Shown: positions 24,371 through 33,519 of the stretch, piece after piece | Layout of the letters: each line of letters starts with the position of its first letter | Numbering within the stretch: position 1 is the stretch's first letter | Source: Neorhizobium sp. SHOUNA12A | Lineage (GTDB): Bacteria > Pseudomonadota > Alphaproteobacteria > Rhizobiales > Rhizobiaceae | Length of the DNA stretch: 42,090 bases | Direction of reading: 5' to 3' | Assembly: GCF_023006505.1 (NCBI RefSeq) | Contig: NZ_JALBGV010000055.1 | Location: 1 to 42,090, forward strand | The notes under the pieces: model-generated | Databases searched by the model: none | What the model was told of the DNA's origin: nothing | The model's input: only the letters and a program-made list of their open reading frames with translations | Program-made: the position numbers and the translations under genes

Positions 24371-26464
24371 ATGTACAGGCCTGTTCTGATCCTCGCAGCA
24401 CTGGGGCTCGGCGCTGTGAGCATGCATGCATTTGCTGCATCGCTTCCCGAGAGCATGGCGCCCCTCCCCTATGTGAAGCCCGAAAACCCGGTCGCGATCA
24501 CCATGCCCGCCGCGATGCCCGCGCCTGTTGCAACTCCCGTGCCTGACGTGACCGGCACGATCCCGAGAACCGATCCGCTGGTCGTTGCCCCGCAGTTGAA
24601 AGCCGGGCTCGACGCACTTGCAGGCAACGACATCGCCGCCGCCCTTGCCACACGGAATGGTCTCGCCGAAGGTTCGCTCGACCGTCATATCCTCACCTGG
24701 GCTATCGCCACATCCGGCGCGCCGGGCGTGCCGTCGGGCGAGATCGCGGCGGCGCAAACGGAACTGAAGGGATGGCCGGGGCTGAAGGGCCTGCGCGCCA
24801 ACTCCGAACGGGCGCTTTATCGTGAAAACCCGCCTGCCCCGACCGTGCTTGCTGCCTTCGGCGCGACCCGGCCGGAAACCACCGAGGGCACGATCATCCT
24901 CGCCCGCGCGCTCGTCGCCTCCGGCAAACAGGCGGAGGCTGCACGTCCGCTGCGGCAGATCTGGCTCACCGACACACTCGACAAACCGACCGAGGACAAG
25001 ATCCTCGCCGAGTTCTCGGCGCTTTTCACCGCCGCCGACCATAAGGCGCGCATGGACTTCCTGATGTACAAGGGGCGGGCAGCGCAGGCCAAGCGATTTG
25101 GCGATCTCGGCAAGGCGCAATCGCTCTACAAGGCCTGGGCTGCGGTCATCGGCAATGCCAAGAATGCCGAGGCGCTACTGAACGGCGTCGACGGCTCGCT
25201 GAAGGACGATGCGGGTTATCTCTTCGCCCGCGTCGAATATCTGCGCCGCCAGGACAAATATCAGGATGCGGCGGACCTGCTCGAAAAGGCGCCGCGCGAG
25301 GCGGCAAAACTGGTCAATACGACGGAATGGTGGAACGAGCGGCGTATCGTGGCGCGCGGTCTTGCCGACCAGGGCGAGTTCAAGCTGGCCTACCGGACCG
25401 CGGCCAATTATGTCGCCGCCTCCTCCACCGATATCGTCGATGCGGAATTCCACGCGGGCTGGTATGCGCTGCGGGCGCTGCATGAACCGGAAACTGCCGA
25501 AAAGCATTTCCGCAAGATCCTCGACACTTCGAACAAGCCGCTATCCGCTTCGCGCGCCCTCTACTGGCTCGGCCGCGCCGCCGAAGACGGCGGTCCGGGC
25601 AATGCCAAGGAGTTCTTCTCCAAGGCGGCGCATTTCTCCAGCACGTTCTACGGTCAGCTGGCCGCCGCGCGGCTGGACCTCAAGTCGCTCGACGTCACCT
25701 ATCCGAACCCGAGCGGGGCCGACCGCCAGAATTTCGAAAGCCGCGAAGCCGTCCGGGCGATCGCAAGGCTCGAAGATGCCGGCCACGGCAAGCGCGCCGC
25801 GGTGCTCTATCGCGCGCTGGCGGAAGAAATGACCAGTCCCGGGGAACTGGCGATCCTTGCCGCCAGGGCAGAATCGGAAGACAATCACGCCCTGTCGCTG
25901 CAGATCGGCAAGACAGCCTTCAGCCGTGGCATCGATGTGGCCGCACTCGCCTTCCCGGTCGGCGTCATCCCGGCCGGCGCCGATATCGAAGGTTCCGGCA
26001 AGGCGCTCGCCTATGCGATCGCCCGGCAGGAAAGCGCCTTCAACCCGGGCGCGGTTTCGCCCGCCAATGCCCGCGGCCTCTTACAGATCCTGCCCGGCAC
26101 GGCGCAGGGCGTCGCCAAGCGCCACGGCCTCACCTACGCGGCCGCGCGGCTGACCACGGATGCGGGCTACAACGCGACACTCGGCGCCCATTATCTCGGC
26201 GAACAGATCGATACGTTCGGCGGCTCCTACATCCTGACCTTCATCGCCTATAATGCCGGGCCGAAACGGGTGCCCGAATGGATCACCCGCTATGGCGACC
26301 CGCGCGGTAAGTCCCTCGATGAGGTGGTCGACTGGATCGAGCGCATCCCCTTCCCCGAAACCCGAAACTACGTGCAGCGGGTGATGGAGAACTATCAGGT
26401 CTACAAGACGAGGCTGGGGCAGAAGGCGGATATCGAGGCGGATCTGCGGTTCGGGCGGCAGTAG
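24371..26464 (+). CDS. Soluble lytic murein transglycosylase
   Basis: This periplasmic enzyme cleaves peptidoglycan glycan strands to anhydro-muropeptides. The 697-residue protein has a signal peptide (about 1-23, ending AFA), a long helical superhelix (about 60-530) and a C-terminal SLT domain. The catalytic Glu is E554 in ARQESAFNPGAVSPANARG, and LLQILPGTA plus FIAYNAGPKRVPEWI complete the goose-type lysozyme fold. The architecture matches E. coli Slt70. It is transcribed away from dapA. Confidence 0.92.
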   Translation: MYRPVLILAALGLGAVSMHAFAASLPESMAPLPYVKPENPVAITMPAAMPAPVATPVPDVTGTIPRTDPLVVAPQLKAGLDALAGNDIAAALATRNGLAEGSLDRHILTWAIATSGAPGVPSGEIAAAQTELKGWPGLKGLRANSERALYRENPPAPTVLAAFGATRPETTEGTIILARALVASGKQAEAARPLRQIWLTDTLDKPTEDKILAEFSALFTAADHKARMDFLMYKGRAAQAKRFGDLGKAQSLYKAWAAVIGNAKNAEALLNGVDGSLKDDAGYLFARVEYLRRQDKYQDAADLLEKAPREAAKLVNTTEWWNERRIVARGLADQGEFKLAYRTAANYVAASSTDIVDAEFHAGWYALRALHEPETAEKHFRKILDTSNKPLSASRALYWLGRAAEDGGPGNAKEFFSKAAHFSSTFYGQLAAARLDLKSLDVTYPNPSGADRQNFESREAVRAIARLEDAGHGKRAAVLYRALAEEMTSPGELAILAARAESEDNHALSLQIGKTAFSRGIDVAALAFPVGVIPAGADIEGSGKALAYAIARQESAFNPGAVSPANARGLLQILPGTAQGVAKRHGLTYAAARLTTDAGYNATLGAHYLGEQIDTFGGSYILTFIAYNAGPKRVPEWITRYGDPRGKSLDEVVDWIERIPFPETRNYVQRVMENYQVYKTRLGQKADIEADLRFGRQ

Positions 26465-26587
26465 CAGGCTGCGGCTCGACCGAGATCATTCCTCTTTTCT
26501 TTTGAACAAGAGCCGGTCGCGTCTTCCAAGACGGTGTCGGGCTCATTGCGGCCGGCCTTGCTGTTGAAGGTCGCAGTCCCCCAAAGC

Positions 26588-26612
26588 AAAAAAGCCCGGC
26601 ACGAGGCCGGGC
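26588..26612 (-). terminator. Rho-independent terminator of the downstream porin gene
   Basis: Read on the minus strand, the stem AGCCCGGC/GCCGGGCT with a 4-base loop is followed by a run of T (A-run at 26588-26593 on the plus strand). It lies 28 bases after the porin stop codon. Confidence 0.85.
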
Positions 26613-26639
26613 TTCTGAACTCAACCTGATCAAGTCAGA

Positions 26640-27680
26640 TTAGAAGTCGCGCTGCAGGCGGACGATGCCCTGTACCGTACCGTCGTTGTCGCCAACTTGC
26701 TGATAGTTGACAGCAACCTTGGCAGCGAAGTTTTCGACGATCTGGTAGTTGACGGTTACGCCAGCGCCCCAGGCATCGTCGCCGAAGAAGTCGCCGTCTG
26801 CATCAGCTTCCGTATTCCAGATGTACTGGGCTTCCGGAATGATTTCGAGCTTGTCGGTCGCCTTGAAGGAATAGGCAACGGCCACAGCTGCTTCACCAGC
26901 GGCGGTATCGGTTACGCCGTAGTAGGCATTGTCACCCGACGACCAAACGCCGGAGAGGTAGAAAGTGCCCGGACCGACGGCCACGGAGCCGATCGCACGG
27001 ATCGCGCCGTCTTCAGCACCGAAGTCATAGGAACCGAGCAGTTCCAGCTTGGCCGGGCCGATTGCTGCCTGGATGATAGCCTCGATACCGACGTTCTGTC
27101 CGCCAACGCCCTGAAGACGCGACAGTTCGTCAACCTGAATGCCAGCCGTGAAGGCCGAGCCTGTATAGGTGTAGGAGATCGACTGCAGACGGTTCGAACC
27201 GAGATTGTCGAGCTCGCCCGGAAGGTCGTTCGCATCCCACCAGTTCAACCAGCGACCAACGCGGAAACCGCCGAGCTGGATGTAGGCTTCGTTGATGTAA
27301 GCCGTGGTAGAGCTCGTGTTGGAGGTGTAACCAACGTCCTGATTGGCTTCGAAGCGAACCGAGGCAACCGAGGTCAGCGTGCCGAGTTCGGTGTCGGACT
27401 TTGCCGTGAAGTCGAGCTGAGCGCGGCTGTACGAATCCCAGTCGCCGTCGTTGAAGCTATTCGTGCCGTCACCAAAGCCGACTTCGAAGCGGACATAGCC
27501 ACCAACCTTGAGGCAGGTTTCAGTGCCCGGGATGTAGAAGTAACCAGTGCCGAACGCGTCGCAGACGCGGACGTATTCCATGGGCTCCGGTTCGGCAGCG
27601 ACGATGGCGTCGGCAGCCTGAGCGCCGGAAACTGCCGCGAGAGCCGCTGCAGAACCGAGAAGAAGGCTCTTAATGTTCAT
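26640..27680 (-). CDS. RopA-type outer-membrane porin, copy 2
   Basis: The 346-residue protein has a signal peptide (MNIKSLLLGSAAALAAVSGAQA), then EPEPMEYVRVCDAFGTGYFYIPGTETCLKVGGYVRFE, the opening typical of rhizobial RopA-like porins (porin_2 family). It contains amphipathic beta strands throughout and ends in a C-terminal Phe (RLQRDF), the signal for outer-membrane assembly. The two cysteines near the mature N-terminus may form a disulfide. ATG 27680 has GGAGGT upstream. The first 60 residues are almost identical to the neighbouring porin, so the pair arose by tandem duplication. Confidence 0.92.
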   Translation of the reverse strand: MNIKSLLLGSAAALAAVSGAQAADAIVAAEPEPMEYVRVCDAFGTGYFYIPGTETCLKVGGYVRFEVGFGDGTNSFNDGDWDSYSRAQLDFTAKSDTELGTLTSVASVRFEANQDVGYTSNTSSTTAYINEAYIQLGGFRVGRWLNWWDANDLPGELDNLGSNRLQSISYTYTGSAFTAGIQVDELSRLQGVGGQNVGIEAIIQAAIGPAKLELLGSYDFGAEDGAIRAIGSVAVGPGTFYLSGVWSSGDNAYYGVTDTAAGEAAVAVAYSFKATDKLEIIPEAQYIWNTEADADGDFFGDDAWGAGVTVNYQIVENFAAKVAVNYQQVGDNDGTVQGIVRLQRDF

Positions 27681-27825
27681 TTTATTGACCTCCAGATCAA
27701 TTTCTCTGAATGCTGATTCATGCCCGCCCTAATACTGGCAAACACGGAAAGGCCGCATAAGCAGCCATATCCCCCGGTCGTATCTCCCCATGCGGCGACC
27801 TTCAGGCCACTCTTTTTATGGAAGA

Positions 27826-27851
27826 AACTCCCCCGGCGAACCGGGGGAGTT
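27826..27851 (-). terminator. Strong hairpin at the end of the first porin gene
   Basis: A perfect 11-base-pair stem (AACTCCCCCGG with CCGGGGGAGTT) closes a 4-base loop nine bases after the porin stop on the minus strand. The following T-run is short (TTTCTTCC), so it may stop only part of the transcription or protect the mRNA 3' end. Confidence 0.75.
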
Positions 27852-27860
27852 CCATTATGA

Positions 27861-28925
27861 TTAGAACGAGCGATCGAGACGGACGAAGCCATCCCAGAAC
27901 TTGTTCTCGCGCGAAGTCAAACCGTCGACCTGGGTCTGGTTGTAGTTCGCGGTAACCTTTGCGGTGAAGCCCGGAACGATCGTGTAGTCGACCGTCAGAC
28001 CAACGCGGTAAGCTTCGTCATTGCCGTAATCGCCAACGCCGTCAGCTGCATTCCAGATGTAGGAACCGCCGGGGGTGATGGTCAGCTTGTCGGAGACCTT
28101 GAAGGCGTAAGAAGCAGCCAGGGTCCATTCGCCACGGTTGTCGTAGGCATTTTCGCCGTTTGCATCACCAAGACCGCTCGACCAGATGGCGAGAGCCTGC
28201 AGGGTGCCCGGGCCGACCGGAGCCGAGACGAGAGCGCGAACGGCGCCTTCTTCTGCACCAAGGTCATAAGCACCGAGAAGGTCGAAAGCTACCGCGCCGA
28301 ACTTGGCAGTTACGATCGCTTCGATACCGACGTTCTGGCCACCAACGCCCTGAAGACGCGACAGTTCGTCAACCTGGACACCGGCGGTGAAGGCGCTACC
28401 CGTGTAGAAATAGCCGACAGACTGCATGCGGGTCGTGCCGGAACCGGAGTTCCAATCGGACTCGCCGTTGATGCCCTTATCCCAAGGGTTCAACCAGCGA
28501 CCAACCTTGAAGCCGCCAAGCTGGATGTAGGCTTCGTTGATGTAAGCGGGAGTGGAGCTGGTGTTGGACGTGTAGGAAACATCCTGGTTGGCTTCGAAAC
28601 GAACCGAAGCAAGCGAGGTCAGCGTACCAAGCTCGGTGTCCGACTTCGCGGTGAAGTCGAGCTGAACGCGGCTGAACGCATCCCAGTCGGTGTCGTTGAA
28701 CGAGTTCTGATCCTGGCCGATGCTAGTCTCGAAACGGACATAACCGCCGATCTTGAGGCAGGTTTCAGTGCCCGGGATGTAGAAGTAGCCGGTGCCGAAA
28801 GCGTCGCAAACGCGAACGTATTCCATGGGCTCCGGTTCAGCAGCTACGATGGCGTCAGCTGCCTGAGCGCCAGAGACTGCTGCGAGGGCAGCAGCGGAGC
28901 CGAGAAGAAGGCTCTTGATGTTCAT
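27861..28925 (-). CDS. RopA-type outer-membrane porin, copy 1
   Basis: The 354-residue protein has the same signal peptide and mature N-terminus as the porin downstream, and ends in RLDRSF. The two diverge in predicted loops (for example SIGQDQNSFNDTDWDAF against GFGDGTNSFNDGDWDSY), which usually set pore selectivity. ATG 28925 was chosen over an open frame back to 29075 because the signal peptide starts there and GGAGGTC lies just upstream. Both genes have nearly the same ribosome binding site and early coding sequence. Confidence 0.93.
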   Translation of the reverse strand: MNIKSLLLGSAAALAAVSGAQAADAIVAAEPEPMEYVRVCDAFGTGYFYIPGTETCLKIGGYVRFETSIGQDQNSFNDTDWDAFSRVQLDFTAKSDTELGTLTSLASVRFEANQDVSYTSNTSSTPAYINEAYIQLGGFKVGRWLNPWDKGINGESDWNSGSGTTRMQSVGYFYTGSAFTAGVQVDELSRLQGVGGQNVGIEAIVTAKFGAVAFDLLGAYDLGAEEGAVRALVSAPVGPGTLQALAIWSSGLGDANGENAYDNRGEWTLAASYAFKVSDKLTITPGGSYIWNAADGVGDYGNDEAYRVGLTVDYTIVPGFTAKVTANYNQTQVDGLTSRENKFWDGFVRLDRSF

Positions 28926-29344
28926 TTTTGACCTCCAGTCAAAGTTTCGTATGGGTCTGGGTTCTTTTGGCTGAAGGACAGCGTTCCCTGCCCCATCCCC
29001 GTCGATTGCTAGAAGAAGGACGATCCACCGCCTCGCTTCCGGATTTGAAAATACAAGACGGGGAGGGTCATGCAATCTGGAACTTCAACCGGACGCCATT
29101 CCGGTACCCGCTTCCCAGAAGTCTGTTGCCGAAAGGACACAAAGCCAGGGACTGCCTTAGGTGGTATTTTACGCTTTGTTAAGAAAGGGCTTATCCGGCA
29201 GCCACTTAGCGCCGCGGAGAGGCCTCGTAGGGGAATCACCTCACCCGGTCAGGCGACGCAAGTGCACGGCCGTGCGAGCGGCTGGCAGAGGTCGATCAGA
29301 TCGGCATCGGGATTCGGAATTGAGCGGGCGTTTAGAGCCTGGGA
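28926..29344. other. Long leader/promoter region of the porin pair
   Basis: This 419-base stretch has no convincing gene on either strand. It should hold the promoter and a long 5' untranslated region for the porin genes on the minus strand. I could not fix a promoter with confidence. Confidence 0.4.
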
Positions 29345-29434
29345 TGGCGGAGAAGATGGGATTCGAACCCACGATACCCTCTCGGGTATACTCCCTTAGC
29401 AGGGGAGCGCCTTCGACCACTCGGCCACCTCTCC
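29345..29434 (-). tRNA. tRNA-Ser(GCU)
   Basis: On the minus strand the sequence starts GGAGAGGTGGCCGAG, has the D-loop GTGGTCGAAGGC, the anticodon stem CTCCC/GGGAG around loop CTGCTAA (anticodon GCT), and a long variable arm (TACCCGAGAGGGTA). The T-arm is GTGGGTTCGAATCCCAT, and the acceptor end CTTCTCCG with an encoded CCA closes the cloverleaf. The long variable arm and G-discriminator identify a class II serine tRNA reading AGC/AGU codons. Confidence 0.96.
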
Positions 29435-29560
29435 GGTCGGGCCTGATTATTGGGAAACGATATCGATGGCAAGGTCTTTTATGGAAATGTCATGCGATTC
29501 CCACCGGTCACGACACACGAATCGCAACAAGTGATTCCATTCCTGCCGCTTCGGTGATTC

Positions 29561-30361
29561 TCAGTAGGCCGAACGCTGCTTGCCGGTCCCGCCACCGCGA
29601 CCGTAGCGACCGGCAAGCGATCGCAACGCGCCGGAAAACTCGGTGACATCGGCGCCGACCGCCACGAAGCTCGCGCCAAGATCGAGATAATGGCGGTTCA
29701 GGGATTCGCTGAAGGTGAGGATGCCGGCCGCCTTGCCGGACTTCACGATCGTGCCGATCGCCTTCTCGATCACTTCCTGGACCTCCGGCGCCTCCATGCG
29801 GCCGAGATAGCCCATGTCGGCGGAAAGGTCGGCCGGACCGATGAACACGCCGTCGACGCCATCCACGGCTGCAATGTTCTCCAGGTCGCGGATCGCGGCC
29901 ATGGTTTCGGCCTGGACGATCAGGCAGATTTCGTCGGCGGCCGTCTCGGCATAGTCGGGAATGGCGTTGAAGGCGGAGGCGCGGGCAACGGCGGCACCGA
30001 CGCCGCGCACGCCGCGCGGCGGATAACGCACGGCGCGGACGAGTTCCCTCGCCTGCTCCGCCGAATCGACCATCGGCACCAAAAGCGTACGGGCGCCGAT
30101 GTCGAGCATCTGCTTGATGACCCAGGTCTCGCCGATCGGCGGCCGCACGACCACTTCCGAGGGCGAGGTGGCAAGCGCCTGTAATTGCGCCAGAATGCTG
30201 CGCAGGTCGTTCGGCCCGTGTTCGCCGTCGATCACCAGCCAGTCGAAACCGGCATGGCCGGCGATCTCGGCGGTCAGCGCCTCGCCCATGTTCAGCCAGA
30301 GGCCGATCTGCGGCAGGCGGGCCTTCAACGCCGCCTTGAAGTGATTCTTCGGAGACGGCAT
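29561..30361 (-). CDS. HpcH/HpaI-family class II aldolase
   Basis: The 266-residue protein has the family core: GLWLNMGEALTAEIAGHAGFDWLVIDGEHGPND with the metal-ligand Glu region, VVVRPPIGETWVIKQMLDIGARTLLVPMVDSAEQA, YPPRGVRGVGAAVARASAF and VFIGPADLSADMG. These pyruvate-dependent aldolases cleave compounds such as 4-hydroxy-2-oxoheptanedioate; the actual substrate is unknown because no hpa catabolic genes are nearby. ATG 30361 has AAGGGA upstream. It begins 11 bases after the stop of the reductase gene on the same strand, so the two are probably co-transcribed. Confidence 0.88.
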   Translation of the reverse strand: MPSPKNHFKAALKARLPQIGLWLNMGEALTAEIAGHAGFDWLVIDGEHGPNDLRSILAQLQALATSPSEVVVRPPIGETWVIKQMLDIGARTLLVPMVDSAEQARELVRAVRYPPRGVRGVGAAVARASAFNAIPDYAETAADEICLIVQAETMAAIRDLENIAAVDGVDGVFIGPADLSADMGYLGRMEAPEVQEVIEKAIGTIVKSGKAAGILTFSESLNRHYLDLGASFVAVGADVTEFSGALRSLAGRYGRGGGTGKQRSAY

Positions 30362-30372
30362 GGCGTTTCCCT

Positions 30373-31602
30373 TCAGGCGAGGAGCTGTTTCAGGTCGGCG
30401 GTGGGATCGGCGAGGATGGCGCGGCTCGGTTCGATGCCGGCGTCGAGCAGCTTCTTGCCGCTCACATAAGCCTTGGCATCGTTGATCGCGTCGACGGCGA
30501 TGAACCGTCCCTCGCGGAAATACCAGATCGACAGGCTGCCCTCGCGGACGCCCTTGCGCACCAGCGTCTCGTCGTAACCGAGGTTGAAACCGGCGATCTG
30601 CAGCTTGACGTCGTATTGGTCGGACCAGAACCAGGGCTTTGCGTCATAGGGTGCAGTGCCGCCGGCAAGGATCGCTGCGGCGGCTTCCGCCTGGTCGACG
30701 GCGTTCTGTACCGATTCGAGACGGATGCGCTTGCCCTTCCAGGGCAGCATGGCGCAGTCGCCCATGGCAAAAATCGACGGATCGGAGGAGCGGGCGAATT
30801 CGTCGACGATCACGCCGTTGCCGACTTCGAGGCCGCATTCCTGCGCCAGTTCGTCGTTTGGTTTGACGCCGATGCCGACGATGACGAAATCGACCTCGAT
30901 CGTGCTGCCGTCGGAAAGCTCGGCGGCGCGCACGTGATTCCCTTCCGGGCCGCCTCCGCCGATCAGCCGATGCAGGCCGGTCTTTTCGCGGATGACCACG
31001 CCGTGGCTGTCGTGGATGGCGCGCATCACGTCGGCGGTCTCTTTTGCCGCGACGCGCTGCAGGATGCGGTCGGCCATTTCGATCAGCGTCACTTCGAGGC
31101 CGAGATGACGGGCGACGGCAGCGGCTTCGAGGCCGATATAACCGCCGCCTATAATAAGGAGCCGGCGGCCCGGCTTCATTTCGCCGGCTAGAAGATCGGC
31201 ATCGCGCTTGTCGCGAACGGTGAAGACGCCGTCGAGATCGCCGCCGACACTTGCCGGCAGCGTGCGCGGCGTCGAGCCGGTGGCGAGCGCCAAGGTGTCG
31301 TATTCGATGACCGCGCCATCCTGCATACGGACGGACTTTGCCTTGCGGTCGATCTCCTCGACATAGGTCGAGAGCAGAAGCTCGACATCGTTCTCGGCAA
31401 ACCAGCTTTCAGGCCGGAAGGTCAGCCGCTCGAATTCCATTTCACCGAGCAGATATTTCTTGGAGAGCGGCGGGCGTTGGTAAGGAATCACGTTCTCCGA
31501 ACCGATGATCGTGATCGGCCGCGCATCCTTCAGGGCCCGGAGTTTTGCGGCAAGTGCGAAACCCGCCTGGCCCGCGCCAATAATCACCAACCTGCCCGTC
31601 AC
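30373..31602 (-). CDS. FAD/NAD(P)-dependent ferredoxin (rubredoxin-type) reductase
   Basis: The 409-residue protein begins TGRLVIIGAGQAGFALAAKLRAL (FAD site). It has PYQRPPLSKKYLLGE, characteristic of the putidaredoxin/ferredoxin reductase branch. A second Rossmann site is LLIIGGGYIGLEAAAVARHLGLEVTLIE, and IFAMGDCA contacts FAD. Such reductases pass electrons from NAD(P)H to a ferredoxin serving a P450 or dioxygenase; no such partner lies in the window. The frame is open to 31764, but a GTG at 31602 with GGGGAG upstream gives the family start. The aldolase gene follows closely. Confidence 0.88.
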   Translation of the reverse strand: MTGRLVIIGAGQAGFALAAKLRALKDARPITIIGSENVIPYQRPPLSKKYLLGEMEFERLTFRPESWFAENDVELLLSTYVEEIDRKAKSVRMQDGAVIEYDTLALATGSTPRTLPASVGGDLDGVFTVRDKRDADLLAGEMKPGRRLLIIGGGYIGLEAAAVARHLGLEVTLIEMADRILQRVAAKETADVMRAIHDSHGVVIREKTGLHRLIGGGGPEGNHVRAAELSDGSTIEVDFVIVGIGVKPNDELAQECGLEVGNGVIVDEFARSSDPSIFAMGDCAMLPWKGKRIRLESVQNAVDQAEAAAAILAGGTAPYDAKPWFWSDQYDVKLQIAGFNLGYDETLVRKGVREGSLSIWYFREGRFIAVDAINDAKAYVSGKKLLDAGIEPSRAILADPTADLKQLLA

Positions 31603-31882
31603 GTCTCGCTCCCCACGCCGATCATGGTTTCGTTGATAGCACCACTCGTCCGACCGCAAGGGGTATCCCCGCGACACCGGCCCGTCAACAACGCGACATG
31701 GCCGATTACAGGCTTTGAGTTCACAGCTGTCCCACACGAAAGGGAAAAACCGCCTCCGAGGCACTTAAACGCCGGATTTTTGGCGATATTCCCGCTATCC
31801 GTCGCATTTTACCATTCCGTTTCAGAATGTGTCAGCGGACGAGGAATATAGTCACATCCTAGGAGCGCAACAGGAGGGTGTC

Positions 31883-32236
31883 ATGCCCTTGAACATGGAC
31901 CACGACCCAAAAACAGACGGCTCACGCGAGCACGCTTTCGAGAAGTTCTCGATCGATCGGCCGGGCAAGATCATCTTCGTCGGGCATCATCTCAGCACCA
32001 AGACGAGCTTCCGCTGCCTGATCCGCAGCATCTCCCTTCACGGCGCGGAACTCGAGGTCAGCCCACACCTACCGGTGCCCAACAATTTCTTCCTCGAAAT
32101 CCTCGGCATCCATGACGACATCGGCTGCACGGTGATCCGCCGCGAGGAAGAGAAGGTCACCGTCGGCTTCAACATGCTGATCGACGCCGAATTTCTGCAT
32201 CACGTGATCCGGCTGAACTTCGAGACCAGCCACTGA
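31883..32236 (+). CDS. PilZ-like domain protein with degenerate c-di-GMP motif
   Basis: The 117-residue protein has a beta-rich pattern like PilZ: SIDRPGKIIFVGHH, FRCLIRSISLHGAELEV, FFLEILGIHDDIGCTVIRREEEKVTVGF. In canonical PilZ the c-di-GMP site is RxxxR then (D/N)xSxxG. Here only SISLHG survives and the arginine pair is absent, so it may not bind c-di-GMP. ATG 31883 has AGGAGGG upstream; an earlier in-frame start at 31829 is unlikely. It is divergent from the reductase gene. Confidence 0.75.
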   Translation: MPLNMDHDPKTDGSREHAFEKFSIDRPGKIIFVGHHLSTKTSFRCLIRSISLHGAELEVSPHLPVPNNFFLEILGIHDDIGCTVIRREEEKVTVGFNMLIDAEFLHHVIRLNFETSH

Positions 32237-32447
32237 CCGGCTGATAGTCTCGCGGCCGGCGGGCTTTCCTCTCCCGCCGCTTGTGGTTGCCGTTCGTCAG
32301 CCGCGACAAAAGCGGCACCGCCCATAACAGCCCGCACCATTCGGCGCCCTCCAGAGGATCAGCGAGCGGATCCCGCCGCCCGTTCCGGCAGCGCCCGTTC
32401 TTCTCCTTGTTCAGTTGTTTCCAAAACCTCACCCGGTTGAGAAACAT
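32169..32447 (-). CDS. Possible small gene, partly antisense to the PilZ-like gene
   Basis: A 92-codon frame starts at ATG 32447 with a good ribosome binding site (GGAGTGA, 6 bases upstream). Its first 60 residues lie in the otherwise empty region between the PilZ-like and LysR genes; the rest is antisense to the end of the PilZ-like gene. The protein is Arg-rich with a short hydrophobic stretch (WCGLLWAVPLL). No family was recognised, and the antisense half looks like a shadow frame. It may be real with a different end, or chance. Confidence 0.22.
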   Translation of the reverse strand: MFLNRVRFWKQLNKEKNGRCRNGRRDPLADPLEGAEWCGLLWAVPLLSRLTNGNHKRRERKARRPRDYQPVSGWSRSSAGSRDAEIRRRSAC

Positions 32448-32580
32448 GGCAGTCACTCCATCTATGATGTGATGCCATCGAGCTAGTGGTTTGCGGCACG
32501 GCTTGTAGACGCGCCGGCGAACGCCGTTTTTCATCCATGAACGATGGGACGATCACCGGTGAAACAATAAGGTGTCTCGC
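32237..32580. other. Intergenic region before the LysR gene
   Basis: This 344-base gap holds no clearly supported gene apart from the weak minus-strand candidate starting at 32447. No obvious terminator or operator dyad was seen. The LysR promoter must lie within it. Confidence 0.3.
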
Positions 32581-33474
32581 ATGACAGACGCGGGCTGGGA
32601 TGATCTCAAACTGTTCCTGCATGTGGCAAGCGAAGGTGCCTTGAGTGGCGCCGCCGCCCGCACGGGCCTCAGCGCGCCGACGATCGGCCGGCGGATGCTG
32701 GCGCTGGAACGGACGACGGGCCGGACCCTTTTCGTGCGCAGCCAGCAGGGTTATCGGCTGGCGCCCGACGGAGAGACGCTGCTCGAACATGTCCGTGCCA
32801 TGCAGAAGACGGCCGACAGCATCGCCGACTGGAAGGCGCAGGCCTTCGCGCTGCCGATCGTTTCGATCGGCGCCGATGCCTGGCTTTCCGGTTTCGTCAG
32901 CGATCATACGTCCGAGATCAGAGGCAAGGAGGACCGGTTCCGGCTCTGCTGCAAGTCGCTGCACAAGGGGCTCGATTTCACCTATCGCGAGGCGGATGTC
33001 GGGATCGTCGGCCGAAGGCCCGAATCCGGCAATGTGGCGATCCGCCGATCGGTCGCTGTCGCACACTCTATATATAGAGCGTATAGCCTTGCCGAAGACG
33101 AGACCATGCCGTGGGTTTCGATCGGCACCGAAAGCTCCCATTCGCCGGCCGACAAATGGGTGTTTCAGCATCACGAGGCCGATATCCGCACCTGGACCAA
33201 TTCGCCGGAACTGCTGCTGCGGCTGATTGCCGGCGGCAACGGGCGCGGCGTGCTGCCATGCTTCATCGGCGACGAGGTCCCTGGCCTGGTGCGCGAGGGC
33301 GGCATCATCGAAGAACTCACCTATACGATGTGGATCGTCGCCAATGACGACGACCGGCACCGGCCGGAGGTGCGCCAGGTGATCGAAGGCCTTGGAGCGC
33401 TTTTCAAAGGCCACGAGAGAAGATTCATCGGCGAGAGGGCGCAATCGGCAGCAAGCAGACTTGCATGCCGGTAA
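32581..33474 (+). CDS. LysR-family transcriptional regulator
   Basis: The 297-residue protein has an N-terminal winged helix-turn-helix (WDDLKLFLHVASEGALSGAAARTGLSAPTIGRRMLALERTTGRTLFVRSQQGYRLAPDG) of LysR type, followed by an atypical effector region. ATG 32581 has AAGG upstream; an in-frame GTG nine bases earlier is less likely. A perfect 14-base A/T palindrome (33066-33079) lies inside the coding region. The aminotransferase gene starts 45 bases later on the same strand, unlike the usual divergent LysR layout, so co-transcription is likely and direct regulation of that gene is uncertain. Confidence 0.87.
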   Translation: MTDAGWDDLKLFLHVASEGALSGAAARTGLSAPTIGRRMLALERTTGRTLFVRSQQGYRLAPDGETLLEHVRAMQKTADSIADWKAQAFALPIVSIGADAWLSGFVSDHTSEIRGKEDRFRLCCKSLHKGLDFTYREADVGIVGRRPESGNVAIRRSVAVAHSIYRAYSLAEDETMPWVSIGTESSHSPADKWVFQHHEADIRTWTNSPELLLRLIAGGNGRGVLPCFIGDEVPGLVREGGIIEELTYTMWIVANDDDRHRPEVRQVIEGLGALFKGHERRFIGERAQSAASRLACR

Positions 33475-33519
33475 ATCGATCCTATTGTGTGCCGTTTTAA
33501 AGAACCGGAACTGAAATCC

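Noticed and set aside
29345..29434. tRNA-Ser as an integration site for a mobile element
   Set aside because: No integrase and no repeated tRNA 3' end was seen on either side; both flanks look like core genes.
29561..31602. Aldolase plus reductase as an aromatic catabolic operon
   Set aside because: No dioxygenase, ferredoxin or hpa/hpc gene accompanies them, so the pathway cannot be supported.
33066..33079. Perfect palindrome CTCTATATATAGAG as an operator
   Set aside because: It lies well inside the LysR coding region and is low-complexity A/T; no gene starts near it.
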